A stretch of DNA of 64,000 bases from Paragyromitra xinjiangensis. Its lineage: Eukaryota > Ascomycota > Pezizomycetes > Pezizales > Discinaceae. The notes under the pieces were generated by a model. The model made no database searches and was not told where the DNA came from. It saw nothing but the letters and a program-made list of their open reading frames with translations. The DNA is taken from positions 1,178,001 through 1,242,000 of the forward strand of contig JBCAMK010000014.1 in NCBI GenBank assembly GCA_038503065.1, read 5' to 3'. Shown in pieces: positions 9,860 to 20,918 of the stretch (positions are counted from its first letter, which is position 1; the number at the start of each line of letters is the position of its first letter). A program made the position numbers and the translations under genes.

Positions 9860-11081
9860 CCACAGTTGATGCATTTGGGAGGCATGTGGGCGCAGGAGTC
9901 AGTGGCTCTGCAAGTCCCACAGAAGTGCTTGTTGGTAGCATGGTCGTGTCCACAGTAGGCACAGGCTGGCTTGGTGGAGGGGCATCTCTGGAACTTGTGT
10001 CCAAACTTTTGACAGTTAGAACATTGGTCCCCAGGGTGCGCAGTCAAGTAGGCTCCGGTCCTGTGTCTTTGGCCGAAGATGAGGATTCCGTTTTTGATCA
10101 GTTTGTTGTACATGCTTTTGCTGGTGATGGCAATCATCACCGAGCTGTGGGACTTTCCGTTTCTCTTGTCGGGGTGGGTCATGTAGCGAGGAGGTGCTGC
10201 CAGTTTGAGATCACTGTTTTGGTATTCCAGTTCATTTTGCAGGTCACTCATGCCGGTACGATTGTCGGGGTATTCCATGATTGGGACTCCGTGGATGGCA
10301 ACCTTGTGCCAGGACTCCTGTTTGGAGAGAAAGAGAGCTTTCTCATCGCTTTCCTTCACAACTTTCTCAATGGTGGCCTTGTGCAGGTCAAAGTCAGTGC
10401 TGGTGAATCCATTGCGAGTGTAGAGCAGGAGATTTGCTTTCAGGTTCCAGGAGATTCCTGAGATCTGGAGGCTTTCTGGTGCTTTGGCAGTCAGGAGTTC
10501 TTTGTTGATGGTGTTGCGCAGGACAAGGAGGTTGAGGCTTTCTTCTTTCTGATCACCACTGCGCTGGACAATCATGTTCTTGGTGAGTTCTGGGGTTGGG
10601 GTTGTGGGGGTATCAGTGTTGGCCTTTGCAGGCTTTCCATCTTTCGCCACAGTGGCCCAAGTCTTTGGTGCAGGAGGTGGAGGGGGGGGAGGAGGTGCTG
10701 GCGCGTTTTCAGTTGCTTTTCCCTTTCCCTTGTTCTTCTTGGGTTGTTGGGGAGCGGTGGGGATTGTTGTTGCTGTGATTGCTGGTACGACAGGAGTTGC
10801 TTTCAGGGTGCGGTGGATTGAATCCACTTTCCCGATCACAGTGTGGCTCATGGAGCCCAGGGAGGTTGAGATTTGGGTGGTGAGGTTGCTAACCATCATC
10901 TTGAGCTCAGCGATTTCCTTGTTCAGGTGTTCATTCTGTGCGATGAGGTGCTGGTTGACATCGTTTTGACTCATTGGGAGTGCAAAGTAGCTGGGAGTGC
11001 GTTTGGGAGGGGGAGCAGATTGCTGTTGGTTGCCAAAGGTTCTCTTTGACGGGCCAGCTGCGGATCTGGTCCTGGTCATTG
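9860..11081 (-). pseudogene. LINE ORF1, central and C-terminal part (- strand copy), truncated
   Basis: The frame from the duplicated site (MTRTRSAAGPSK) down to 9860 encodes the same coiled-coil stretch, polyproline linker and first knuckles as the + strand ORF1. It ends abruptly at CINCG, where the + strand LINE's poly(A) begins. The N-terminal part is at 13379-13691. Confidence 0.88.
11067..11081 (-). repeat. Target-site duplication of the - strand half-LINE (15 bp)
   Basis: TGGTCCTGGTCATTG (+ strand) occurs at 11067-11081 and again at 13379-13393, bracketing the half-LINE. It encodes the MTRT region of LINE ORF1. Confidence 0.93.
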
Positions 11082-13378
11082 TTATTTATTTATTTATTTA
11101 TTTATTGTTCATACTCGCATGCATCCGAATCGGATATGGCGTACAATAAGAGAAAACCCAACAGGAACGAAAAGAAAACAAAACAAACTAACTAAATCCT
11201 CCGCCAGTTCCATCTCAGCCTCTCTCAGGCTCATCGTCAGTTGATATGTTAAGGAAAGACAAGTGACTACCCGAAGATCTCAACCTGTTCCTTTTTCCTT
11301 CACCATCGCATGTTTTGTGCCTATAGCACTCCTTCCACTGAATCCTAAGACCCCTGAAGGCTGGTTAAATCATAACAGGTAGGGGAAAACTTAAACAACC
11401 ATGCGGTCCTGACGTTCGCTGGCTCTAAGTCTTGCTTGAGTGAGTGTGAGGCAACCAGAAAAGTTACCACGATGCGATTCGTTACAATTCTTGCAACGGA
11501 TGATGGTGTGGAGGCAAGGAGCTCCCTTGATGGTGCAAGAGGAGGTTGCGCAGGAGTGAGAGGATGCTGTATGTGGCCCAGCACAGATGTTGCAGTAAGG
11601 GGTTTTGCTGGTACAGCGTTGTTGTGGGTGGCCAAAGGCCAGGCAGGTGGTGCATTGAGTGTCTGGCCCAAAGCGAAGGTATTTGGTGACTTTGTGACGA
11701 AGTCCAAACATGGAGAGCCCTCTCTCAAGGGCAATGGTGGCAGGCTGCTTCCCCACAATGGTAAGAACCATGGAGGATGCCTGGTTCCCTCTCTCTGCTC
11801 AGGTCTAGTGAGCCAGCGAGGGTCGCGAAGTAGGGTGGTGCCTGGGTTGAACTGCTCAACCTCAGACCTGATCTGCTGGAATCCCTCTTCGCCGGAGGGA
11901 ATGGAGGTGGGAACGTTGTGCACAACAACTTGGGTCAGGACTGCTTCCTTCTCCATGCTGGTGGCATTGGGAATGGTAGTGCGAACGACTTCCTCAAGCT
12001 TCTGTCTTTGCTTGAGGAGGGAGTCGGAGGTGGTGGAGGTGACAGCAATAAGCTGTACATGGTGGGCAGGAGTGAATCGCACCTCTGCAATCAATGGCCT
12101 TTCCAGGGCAGCATTGACTGCATTGCGAATGAGCAGTGGGGTGATGTCGTCAGGAATGGGTAAACCATTCCTGGTGATGATGAGTGTTCTGTCACGTTTG
12201 GGGGGCGCTGTGGGTTGTTTGGGAGGCTTGGAGGCCTTGCTGGCGGGTCTGGAAGCCTTTTTGGAGGCAACCTGAGCCCAGGAGGTGGTGGCAGGTGGGG
12301 GAGCAGATGCTGGAGGTGGTGGGAGGTTGGCAGAGGTCAGAATCGTTGTGAGGGTCCGTTTCTGTTCCAAGTCTGCAACCTTGGAGGTGAGGGTGGCCAC
12401 CTTTTCCACTAGAGCTGGGTCATTGTGGAAGGTAGGGGCTGGTGGTGGAGTGAGGATAGCTTTTTCAAGCTGTTTAACGCGTTTGGTGAGTGCCTTGATC
12501 AGCCTGTTCTGCTCATCCATCACTGCGAAGAGGGAGGGGTTGTAGTTCTCCCCAGTACCAATGGCACCAAGGCGATCTAGATTGCTGTTGGAGTCGTCCA
12601 TCTGGATGACTGGTGGTAGGGTGGTGGAGAAGGTGAGGGGTCCCTCAGTGTCCGTCATGTCCGAGTCAGACTCTTCCAGGAGGACAGAGCCACTGTCTGT
12701 AGGCTCTGTGGCGGGCAAGGAGGCATAGTGAGGTAGGGGGACTGCTGGGCGAAGTGGCAGGGCTTGGGTGGGTGTTTGCTCTGGGTCCCCATGGAGCAGA
12801 GGCGAAAATCGGGTGTTTGGGGGTGTTGTAGGGGCGCCAAAGGGCGTTTGGAGCGGGTTTTGGGGTGAGCTGGTCACAGAAGAGGGAGACCTGAAGCCTC
12901 TGCCTCTCCCTCTGCCTCTAGACGAAGAGGAAGACATAGAGAAGGGTCCTGAACCGACAGGAAGAGGTGGGAGGGGTGGTGCTGGGCCCTGGAAGGGGTC
13001 CCTGGCGGAGGGGGGAGGGAAATCGAGCAGAACTTCTGCAGTTCTGGTCGGATCCGAACGAACGAGAGGGCGATCGAACGGGCGCGCTGAGGCGGTTCCA
13101 AAAAGCCCGGGGTCGAGCTAATCGGACGAAAACTGGTGGAGTTATGACAAAATGCAGATTGCCAAAGTTTGGTGAGGTTTTTGTTGTAGGGGGGGAAAAG
13201 AGGGGTAAAACAGCGAATTCGACAACAACTTTTGCAAATCCGGTGCAAACCAGACGTACAATAGCAGGATCGAACGGGGGCAGTGAGGCGAGTCCGAATA
13301 ATCAAAAAGTAGAGCAATCGGAGTAAAACTGGTGGAGTTGTGACCAAAAAGTCACTTTGGCGTTGTTGTTGTCGGTAT
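11082..13378 (-). mobile_element. Half-LINE, - strand copy, inserted in LINE ORF1
   Basis: About 2.30 kb in complement, with a 15-bp target duplication and an (AATA)n tail at its 3' end (11082-11105). 5' UTR, ORF and 3' UTR are collinear with the + strand copy at 6486-8805 and very similar. The ORF is frameshifted. Two copies at two independent sites show that this ORF1-only structure is a propagating unit and not a single deletion. Confidence 0.88.
11391..12937 (-). pseudogene. Half-LINE ORF1, frameshifted copy
   Basis: It starts at ATG 12937 with the same RG-rich N-terminus as the intact copy and stays in frame to about 11,815. There it carries an extra base relative to the + strand copy (GACCCTCGCTGG against AACCCCGTTGG), moving the cysteine-histidine knuckles into another frame (about 11,770 to 11,391). 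In the original frame translation runs on to an unrelated stop near 11345. The product therefore lacks its knuckles. Confidence 0.85.
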
Positions 13379-13691
13379 TGGTCCTGGTCATTGGTTCTGG
13401 CTCGTAGGTGAGGTCAATTCCTCCCAAAGTGTTTCTAAATGATAGAGGATGTGTGGGGGAGTTGCCAGCTGAGGAGAAGAATGGTGGTGGGAGTGTAATC
13501 TTGCGAGCAAATGGAGCCGGGAGAGGTTTGGTGGTGGAGGAAATAGGGTCGCTGCTCATGATGTCTGGAGCATGCTGGCTGACGTTCAAGAATCGGTTGG
13601 TGGCCGTCATGGTAGGGCTGGAGGGAGGTGAAGATGGAGGTACGACAGGAAGTTCCGTGTCGTCTTGCATTTCATCCCCTTGGGCCGACAT
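13379..13691 (-). pseudogene. LINE ORF1, N-terminal part (- strand copy)
   Basis: ATG 13691 opens a serine/proline-rich N-terminus (MSAQGDEMQDD, then PSSPPSSP). It runs to the MTRT codons at the half-LINE insertion site and continues at 11081. This is the only place in the window where the true ORF1 start is visible. The segment corresponding to 13,440-13,460 is the uninterrupted version of the chromovirus target site at 1735. Confidence 0.85.
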
Positions 13692-14308
13692 GGTTCCGGA
13701 AATTTTCGGAAATTTTCGTGTAACGGAAACTAAAAATAAATTGCCGAGACAAAAGTTGATTGGACGTTGAAGACCGGAGGCTGATTGGGTTCCACTGATG
13801 AAATGTTCCAGATGGTAGCAGGTGATGTGCTGTCAGTCAGAATTGCAATATTCCGAGATTTCTGGCGATTTTGGGCGATAAAATGAGTACTACTCGGGCG
13901 CCTGTGGGCCGATTTGGCTGAAACTAAAAATCCTGGGCCGTAGTATGTAGGCGGTGTGGATGTGCAAGTTTCAAGTCAATCGGACAAGAACTGGTTGACT
14001 GGCGACGATTTTGAGGGGGGGCTCGGCGGGTTTTTTGGTGGGGTGAGCCCCAAAGAGGGGAAATGAAGGGGAAAATCACAACAACTTCTGCAATAGAAGA
14101 GATGGATTTCCCAGGAGGTGTAGAAGGGGGTAAAAGGGGGCGCTGATTCCGAATATGAAGTCGGTTTGATGATATCTCTGTTGGTTGTGGAGTTATTTTC
14201 GAAAATTCATCCTGGTAGAATGGTTGTCGCTTTCTTCATCAATCGGAGTAGTATTGGTGGTGTTGTGACCAAAAAGTCACTTTGGCGTTGTTGTTGTCAG
14301 TGGTGTTG
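13692..14308 (-). promoter_or_regulatory. 5' UTR / internal promoter region of the LINE
   Basis: About 615 bp between the element's 5' end and the ORF1 start. LINEs transcribe from inside the 5' UTR, so promoter elements are expected here, but no specific site could be recognised. The first ~70 bp are shared with both half-LINE copies. Confidence 0.5.
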
Positions 14309-14314
14309 TAATGC

Positions 14315-14399
14315 CTCGGAATAGGAGGAGTGGGATCCAGTAGGGCAGGCAGGCAGGCAGATGCAGGGACTCATTCGATGTATATAGATCCATTAGATA
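14315..14399 (-). mobile_element. Fragment of non-autonomous DNA transposon F, left copy (continues at 26035-26332)
   Basis: The segment is the reverse complement, with few differences, of 27297-27381 in the right-hand F copy. It ends at TA 14398-14399, where element B is inserted, and the sequence continues beyond B at 26035. Its other side abuts the 5' end of the - strand LINE at about 14308, so the rest of this F copy should lie outside the window to the left. Confidence 0.75.
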
Positions 14400-14934
14400 C
14401 ATCAGCAAAAAATTCATTCCTCTGTGGAGGCCACCAAGGCCGCCAAGGCCGCCGAGGAAACTTATGAATTGCAGAGGCATGAACAACGCCCCGACCTCCA
14501 CCGAGGCATGAGCAAGATCCTGATCTCTGCCGAGGCATGAGCAAGATCCTGACCTCCACCGAGGAGCAGCACCACGACCCTCGTCCTCGGCAGAAATCAG
14601 GACCACGTTCTTCGTCCTCGGCCGAGATCAGGACGACGTTCTTCGTCTCTAGAGAGACAGCATTCGGCTGTGGTCTCGCTGGAGGGTCACGTCACGCAGG
14701 AATTCAGTCACTCATCGGCTGCTGCCTCTAGGGCTCTGAATAGTGGAAATACGCTTGATTCGCTATATCTATATCTATTGAACAATATCTATGTACAGAA
14801 TTCGCTATCTACAAGTCACTCCAGGACAATATTTATGTACAGGCTTCTCCATTCATATGCACCAATGTCCCAATCACTATCCACACCGACACCGAGCCCA
14901 GAACTCAGACAGTGGATCCAGCAGCTAGGCGAGC

Positions 14935-15215
14935 CTGGAGACAGCAATAGGAAGTCAGCGAATTCAGCAACTAGGCGAGCCTGGAGGCAGCAATAGGAAG
15001 TCAGCGAATTCAGCAGCTAGGCGCGCCTGGAGGTGGCAATAGGAAGTCAGCGAATTCAGCAGCTAGGCGCGCCTGGAGGTGGCAATAGGAAGTCAGCGAA
15101 TTGAGCAGCTAGGCGCGCCTGGAGGCGGCAATAGGAAGTCAGCAAATTGAGCAGCTAGCTGAGCCTGGAGAAGTCAGCGAATTGAGCAGCTAGGCGCGCC
15201 TCCAGGCAAATAGTA
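14935..15215. repeat. Tandem array, ~46-bp unit, left arm
   Basis: About six units, each with the order GGAAGTCAGCGAATT, AGCAGCTAGGCGCGCC, TGGAGG, GGCAATA; starts fall near 14951, 14997, 15043, 15089 and 15135. The 8-bp palindrome GGCGCGCC sits in several units. The array recurs in reverse complement at about 15880-16210. Confidence 0.85.
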
Positions 15216-15879
15216 GGAAATCCAGCGAATTTGGCTGCTAGGCAGGCTCAGGAGGGATCATGGAAGTGGAGGAACAGTGGAGGGTAGGCGAGTCGACCCG
15301 AATACCTGTAAATAACGCGTGTTAGCAAGTGATCAGCCAAAGACTTGGAGGAGACCTAGGAAAGCTGAAGATCGTGAAGTGGCAGGAGGATAGGGGTAGG
15401 AGGATAGGGACAAGAGGTTGGGAGGAGGTTGGGAACAGGGGAAATTTGCGCCAAGAGGCGAGCTTGGCAGCCGGATAAGCGGAATCGAGCCACACCAAAT
15501 CACTTGTTTTGCGCCGAACTTTGATTTATTCTTTGTGCAAATCAGCATCTCAAATGTATGGAGAACACAGCCAAAATAAATGTTGAAGTGCATTGCGAAG
15601 AAAATATGGTTCCCTTTCAGCCAGGCTTAGTAAGCGGATTTACCCGGCCTAAGCAAACATCCCTATCCTGATTTAGGCAACCTCTCCCCCTTCTCCCTCC
15701 TCCGCCTGTTGCAAATCTCGCGACTTCTGCTTTCCTAGGTCTCCTCCAAGTCTTTGGCTGATCACTTGCTAACACGCGTTATTTACAGGTATTCAGGTCG
15801 ACTCGCCTACCCTCCACTGTTCCTCCACTTCCATGATCCCTCCTGAGCCTGCCTAGCAGCCAAATTCGCTGGATTTCCT

Positions 15880-16210
15880 ACTTTTTGCCTGGAGGCGCGC
15901 CTAGCTGCTCAATTCGCTGACATCCGATTACTGCCTGCAGGCTCGCCTAGCTGCTGAATTCGCTGACTTCCTATTGCTGCCTGCAGGCTCGGCTAGCTGC
16001 TGAATTCGCTGACTTCTCCAGGCTCGGCTAGCTGCTCAATCCGCTGACTTCCAATTGCTGCCTCCAGGCTCCCCTAGCTGCTGAATTCGCTGACTTCTCC
16101 AGGCTCGGCTAGCTGCTCAATTCGCTGACTTCCAATTGCCGCCTCCAGGCGCGCCTAGCTGCTCAATTCGCTGACTTCCTATTGCTGTCTCCAGGCTCGC
16201 CTAGCTGCTG
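15880..16210. repeat. Tandem array, ~46-bp unit, right arm (inverted)
   Basis: Reverse complement of the left-arm array, more diverged. GCTCGGCTAGCTGC and CTGCAGGCTCGCC variants replace the GGCGCGCC core in several units, and one or two units are shortened (near 16010 and 16090). Confidence 0.8.
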
Positions 16211-17112
16211 GATCCACTGTCTGCGTTCTGGCCTCGATGTCGGTGTGGATGGTGGTTGGGACATTAGTGCATATGAATGAAGAAGCCTGTACATAAATAT
16301 TGTCCTGGAGTGACTTGTAGATAGCGAATTCTATACATAGCCATTGTTCAATAGATATAGAGATAGCGAATCAAGCGTATTTCCACTATTTAGAGCCCTA
16401 GAAGCAGCGGCCGAATTCCTGCCCCAATTGACCCTCTACCAAGGCCAGAGCCGAGCGCTGTCTCTACGAGGACGCAGAACGTCATCCTGATCTCTGCAGA
16501 GGACGAAGGTCATGATCCTGATCTCTGCCAAGGCCAGCGAGGACGGGGAGTGCTCCTAAAGTTCATCAGCAAAAATAATTATCGCCTCCTGGAGTTTGGG
16601 CATGTCTCCCCGGGAGGCAATTTTCTCCCTGACCTCCATGTGCTCCCTGACCTCCTTGAGGAGTGGTCGCGCTACTACATCCTCATGGAGGATATACCTA
16701 ATCCTTTCGACTCCAGCCATCTCCTGGAGGAAATGACTACTCTTCGTCGCTGCAGTCAACTCGTGGAGCGCCTAACAACTTCTTCATATCTCTAGGAGGA
16801 TAATGCTTCTCTTTCCCGCAAAGTTTCAGGAGTTTTGCTTAGTAATTGCAGCCAAGCACGTGGTATCTAGATTTGATTGGCTCTATTCGCTTGATTGATA
16901 CAGTATTGCCACGTAGGATATTAAGTATCCTACGCCTACTCCCATCCTTTGCCTACTTCCATCCTTCGCCCACTTCCATCTCTCATCTACTCTATGTTCT
17001 CCGAGTCTCTGACTATATACAAGCTCCCACGGTCCCCAATCCTTGAGGATGCCCTGTCTCCCAATCCACCCATGTTCCCACGTTCCTAGTCCTGCGAGGA
17101 TACTCAGTATCC

Positions 17113-20100
17113 TCAATTCTCTAAAGTATAGATCTCATTAAACGTTGTAAGGTCAATTCGGTTGTTGACTAGCCATTTAGTATTATTCTCTTGGAGCTCC
17201 GGCTGCTCGGGAATGAGATGCGCGATTCCCATGATATTCTTTATCCCTACAATGAATCGATCATCCGTCAACCTAGTAGATACTCTCACCATCCCATGGA
17301 TGCCCGTAATCCTCCCTCCACCCGGAGAGGCTCGTAGCATCCTCACAAGGACTAGTCGATGTGTATACCGTGTATGAGGATCTCGAATCTTAAAAAGGCA
17401 AAGCACTTTGGCTGGAAGGCGTCCTCGAAGAGCGCCAAACTGGCCCTCGTCTCCTACCTGGACCCACACCCAATCGTTTCGTGGAGCCTGACCCCTAAAC
17501 GCTCGCTCCCCTGTGCATCTCACACGATGAAGCTCAAACTCCTCAGGTTGCTGGAACTTAGGCACAGGGACTCGAAGGTGAGAGAACATCTCAGCTGGGT
17601 ATGTAAGAAGAGCCTCTGTATCCTCCTCAAGACGACGCTCATCCTTCAAATTCTGACTGCTGTAATATAGTATTCGTTCTGGTAGATCCGGGATATTCAT
17701 TTGGGAGATGATGTCATGCAGAAGGGAAACCTTCGCCTGTCGACCACACAATCGCCGGAGGGATGCCCTTTCTCCTGTATGTTGGACCTTCGATCGTCTG
17801 GGTTTAAGGATATCGTGCAGCTGCGAATTGGGAGGCTCGGCATCCCCATAATTGGGAGGCTCAGCATCCCTAAAAAGGGCCCGGAGGTTCAATATACGCA
17901 TACCCAATGCTTGTCGACGTGCGTAGTAGTGCAGGATTTGCTTCGTCGAATCGTTTTTGTTGGATGCCCTATATCCTTCTTTGATCTGCTGCCGATGTGC
18001 CGTCTCCCCAACCTCAGTAGAAAACATGGGGATCCCTCCATACCGCTCAACGTGCTCATGGAAGTGCGTTAAGAGGTGCATCTTTGGAAAGTTGAAGTGG
18101 CTTTCTTCCTGCTGCGTTTCAACGAGTAGCTCCCTCCTCTCAAGCCTATCTGCATCCTTCAATCGTCTTTTTTTGGATCCTGTAGGAGGAGGCCTGGCAT
18201 CCTGCGATAGCTTCAAGCGTTTGACTGTTGCGCGTGCCTTTGCGCTTGCCTTCTTGGAAGCTCTGAATTCTAGGAAGATATCTTTATGCTTGTGGAAGTC
18301 GGCCAGATACTGGTCCATATATCACAAGGTTTCAGGTGTATGGCTCCGATACTGTGCCATAAGGTGGAAATCGATAAAACTCCGCACACAAAGGATAGCT
18401 CGCTTGAAAGGATATAGCTCATCCTTCGAAGGATTGAGCAGCGCAACTGCAAAAGCCCCGAGAAGGATACGGCCGAGATTGCGCATCTCCTTGCCCTGCC
18501 ACTGGGAAACCTCTCGATAGGCTTTAGTTGGCCTAGCCAGGCCTGGGAAGGGGGGTATCGACATCCAGACTTCGTCAAATGCCTGCTGCCTCTTGTGCTT
18601 CTCGAGGAAGCTCTCTATCCACTCCATCAAATGCTTCAATATACCGAGATATATATTATGCAGGAGGTCTGGCTTGTGGAGGTCTCCAGCGCGAGGGAGA
18701 TGTGGCATCCCCCAAAAGACGTTGAATGGCGCTTTCAGCCCTCGTTCAGCAAGATACTCCAATTCCTGAGGATCCCCAGTATCGGCAAAGGATTGAGCCA
18801 CTTTCTGATACTCCTTGTCGTTTCGCTTTGGGCTGCTGACGAGCTCACCAAGTTGGTCTGGCTTGACTTCGCACTTTGGGCAAGCGTTTTGCTGTAGGTT
18901 GTGGAGTTGGCAATGCTCTGCGTGGTCAGCCATCCAAGCACAAAGGATTGGATAGCACATTCGGTACTGAGCATCCGCACATGCTAATCGGATTCCAGTC
19001 ATCCCAGCCTCTTTCATATCCTTGAAAAGGATGCTGAGGACCTTGTATAGTATATTTCTATTGGCTTCTCGGCGGAGCCTATTGGTTGAATTGTCTTTGG
19101 TAAACTTTGGAGGGATCGGGAGGAGTGCCACGAGAATCATAGCCATATTCGTTGGCTTATTTCGAACTTCGGAAGGGATATTCCCTATCGTCAAGTAGAT
19201 TGGCCAAGCCTTCTTATCACCTGAGAAATTGGTGAGATATGTGCCATCCGAGCCGCAGATGACTGGAATCACCGTGGCTCCGTGAGGTAAGCTTTCCTAG
19301 CCATGAGAATTAGCAGAATAATAGATATTTGGGAGCAAATAGCTAACCTGTACTTCCCACCACCAGTCTGCTGTATGGAGCTCAGAATACATCCTCTCTC
19401 CGCTGTTGTTGTATTCTCGAACTGGACGATAGACCATATCCTCGGCATATGCTGGCTGTTTGAGCAAATATTGGATACAGGCCAGTATTGGCCTGAAGTA
19501 ATACCACGTCACTCTCTTCCTCATCCCTTCCATGACTTCACAACTCCCTCGCTGCCAGTGCGCTTGGCCTAAATCCGGATCTATCCTATCGAGGAGTCTG
19601 TACATCGTATGGGCAGACCTAAATCCTGGCGTAGGAGTGCAGAGCCCCTCGTTGAAATACTCGTTGATACGGGTTTTTGCTATTCCACTCTCTATTATCC
19701 ACCTAGCGAGCTTGAAGTCAAAAGCCGTCTCAAATGGAGTGTATGGGTTTGAGAGGAGGAACTCCACAACCTCCTGATGATCCTCCACATCCCCCAAAGA
19801 GCACGCTGCATCGGTATATTGAATTATCCTTGGGCTAGATAGCTGCATGGGTCCTGTACCATTATTCGCGTCGTCATCCTCCGTATCGGATGGTGAAGGA
19901 TTCTCATTATCCTCCTCATTTCCGCCTACAGTGCTCCCATTTGATGACCCACCTCCGGAGCATATGTCTTCCCAATCACTGTCTGGATTCTGTCGGCGCC
20001 ATGAACCAACTCCTGAGCCATCCTCCTCATCCTCTTCGGATTGAGAGCCTCCTTGGCCAAATACCAGTGCGATGGAGGCATACTTAGGGTGGATAGCCAT

Positions 20101-20181
20101 CATATGAGCATGCAACGACAGAGCTGAGCTGTAAGTGCGGCGGCACAATGGGCAGCGGGATCTTGGAGCCTCCGAATCCAT
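17113..20181 (-). pseudogene. Plavaka-type transposase with one in-frame stop
   Basis: Exon 1 is 20181-19348. The intron is 19297-19347 (GTTAGC...CTAG, branch TGCTAATTC), phase 0, and exon 2 is 19296-17113. The N-terminus is a C2H2 finger (CPLCRRTYSSALSLHAHMMAIH), then an acidic linker. The DDE core begins after the intron with GATVIPVICGSDGTY and FSGDKKAWPIYLTIGNI. The Plavaka hallmarks follow: a DAQYRMCYPILCAWMADHAEHC segment with ACPKC, and PPFPGLARP before SQWQGKEM. The C-terminus WLVNNRIDLTTFNEIY is also typical. A single TGA at 18322-18324 (codon 603 of 1006) interrupts the conserved stretch TPETL/YMDQYLADFH without a frame change. No splice signals around it restore the frame. The stop probably inactivates this copy. 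Confidence 0.88.
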
Positions 20182-20918
20182 ATCAACTTGAAGGATACTG
20201 TGTATCGGCTGTGGAGCAAGATGCTAGGGGTGGGATGCTGGAGCTCGTTTCAAGTTGGGAGTAGAATGCACCCTCCGGGTTGATTCTGGTCCTGGAAGGA
20301 AGTATGATATCAATACTCGCTAAGAGAAATTAGGATGCTGACACTCGCTGATAGAAAATAGGATATTTGCTCACTAATGGGAGGATGCAGACAGGAGCTT
20401 GCGCGGGAACGGAATGTTGCCCCGTGGAGGATTTGCCGCGATCGCTGGAAATCAGCCTCGGGGATGCTAATGCCGAGGAGAAGTAGGATGCTGAGAGGGG
20501 TAGGATACTGGAAGGGAGTAGGATGCTGTAACTCGCTGAAGTGGAGTGATATTGGTCGCTAGAGTAGGATTCTGCTGCTTGCAAAGGTAGGAAGCTCTTG
20601 CTGCTGCTCGTTGGAGTTCAGGGGGTGTTGATATGAAGTTGAAATATGGGAGCAGGCTAATCCCAAAATAGGAGGTGTAGGCGTCGCTTAGTGGTTTCAA
20701 GGTGGGTTAGGGTTGGCCTGCGCACAGATCCTATCAATACCTCACATATGACCTCATAAACGCTGCCAGGGCAAACAAATCCTGCTTCTCCTCCTCTTCA
20801 GCTTCCTCTTCAGCTTCCTCCTCGCTCTCCTCCATCCTCTGCAACCTTCTCTCCTAGCTTGCCTAAGCTCGCGATACCATATATCCTTCCTAAACCAACT
20901 TGATATTACTATTTCAAG

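Larger units (their letters stand above)
9860..14308 (-). mobile_element. Second Tad-like LINE copy, - strand, 5' UTR plus ORF1, split by a half-LINE and cut at 9860
   Basis: Read on the - strand it starts near 14308 (ACTGACAACAACAACGCC), has a 5' UTR of about 615 bp and starts ORF1 at ATG 13691. A half-LINE interrupts it at 13378/11082, and ORF1 continues to 9860, where the poly(A) tail of the + strand copy abuts the codons of the last knuckle (CINCG). The remaining 3' two-thirds must lie left of the + strand LINE, outside the window. The ORF1 protein differs from the + strand copy by only a handful of residues, so the two copies are recent. Confidence 0.87.
14718..16412. repeat. Fold-back palindrome: two ~650-700-bp inverted arms around a ~350-bp centre
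   Basis: The left arm (14718-15372) reads in reverse complement in the right arm (15723-16412). Markers include CTCTAGGGCTCTGAATAGTG against CACTATTTAGAGCCCTAG at the outer ends, and TTGGAGGAGACCTAGGAAAG against CTTTCCTAGGTCTCCTCCAA at the inner ends. Each arm holds a tandem repeat array. The centre (15373-15722) holds no convincing gene. Single strands of this DNA could form a very long hairpin. Confidence 0.88.

Noticed and set aside
9751..10461. A 236-codon + strand ORF
   Set aside because: It is the antisense of LINE ORF1, and the same antisense frame is open in the + strand LINE copy.
14935..15215. A CRISPR-like repeat array
   Set aside because: Units are contiguous with no unique spacers, and the organism is a fungus; it is a minisatellite.
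18300..18345. The TGA in the transposase removed by a small intron (GTGATA...CTAG)
   Set aside because: Splicing there joins the wrong frame and would delete the conserved YMDQYLADFHKHKDIFLEF stretch; a plain nonsense codon is simpler.
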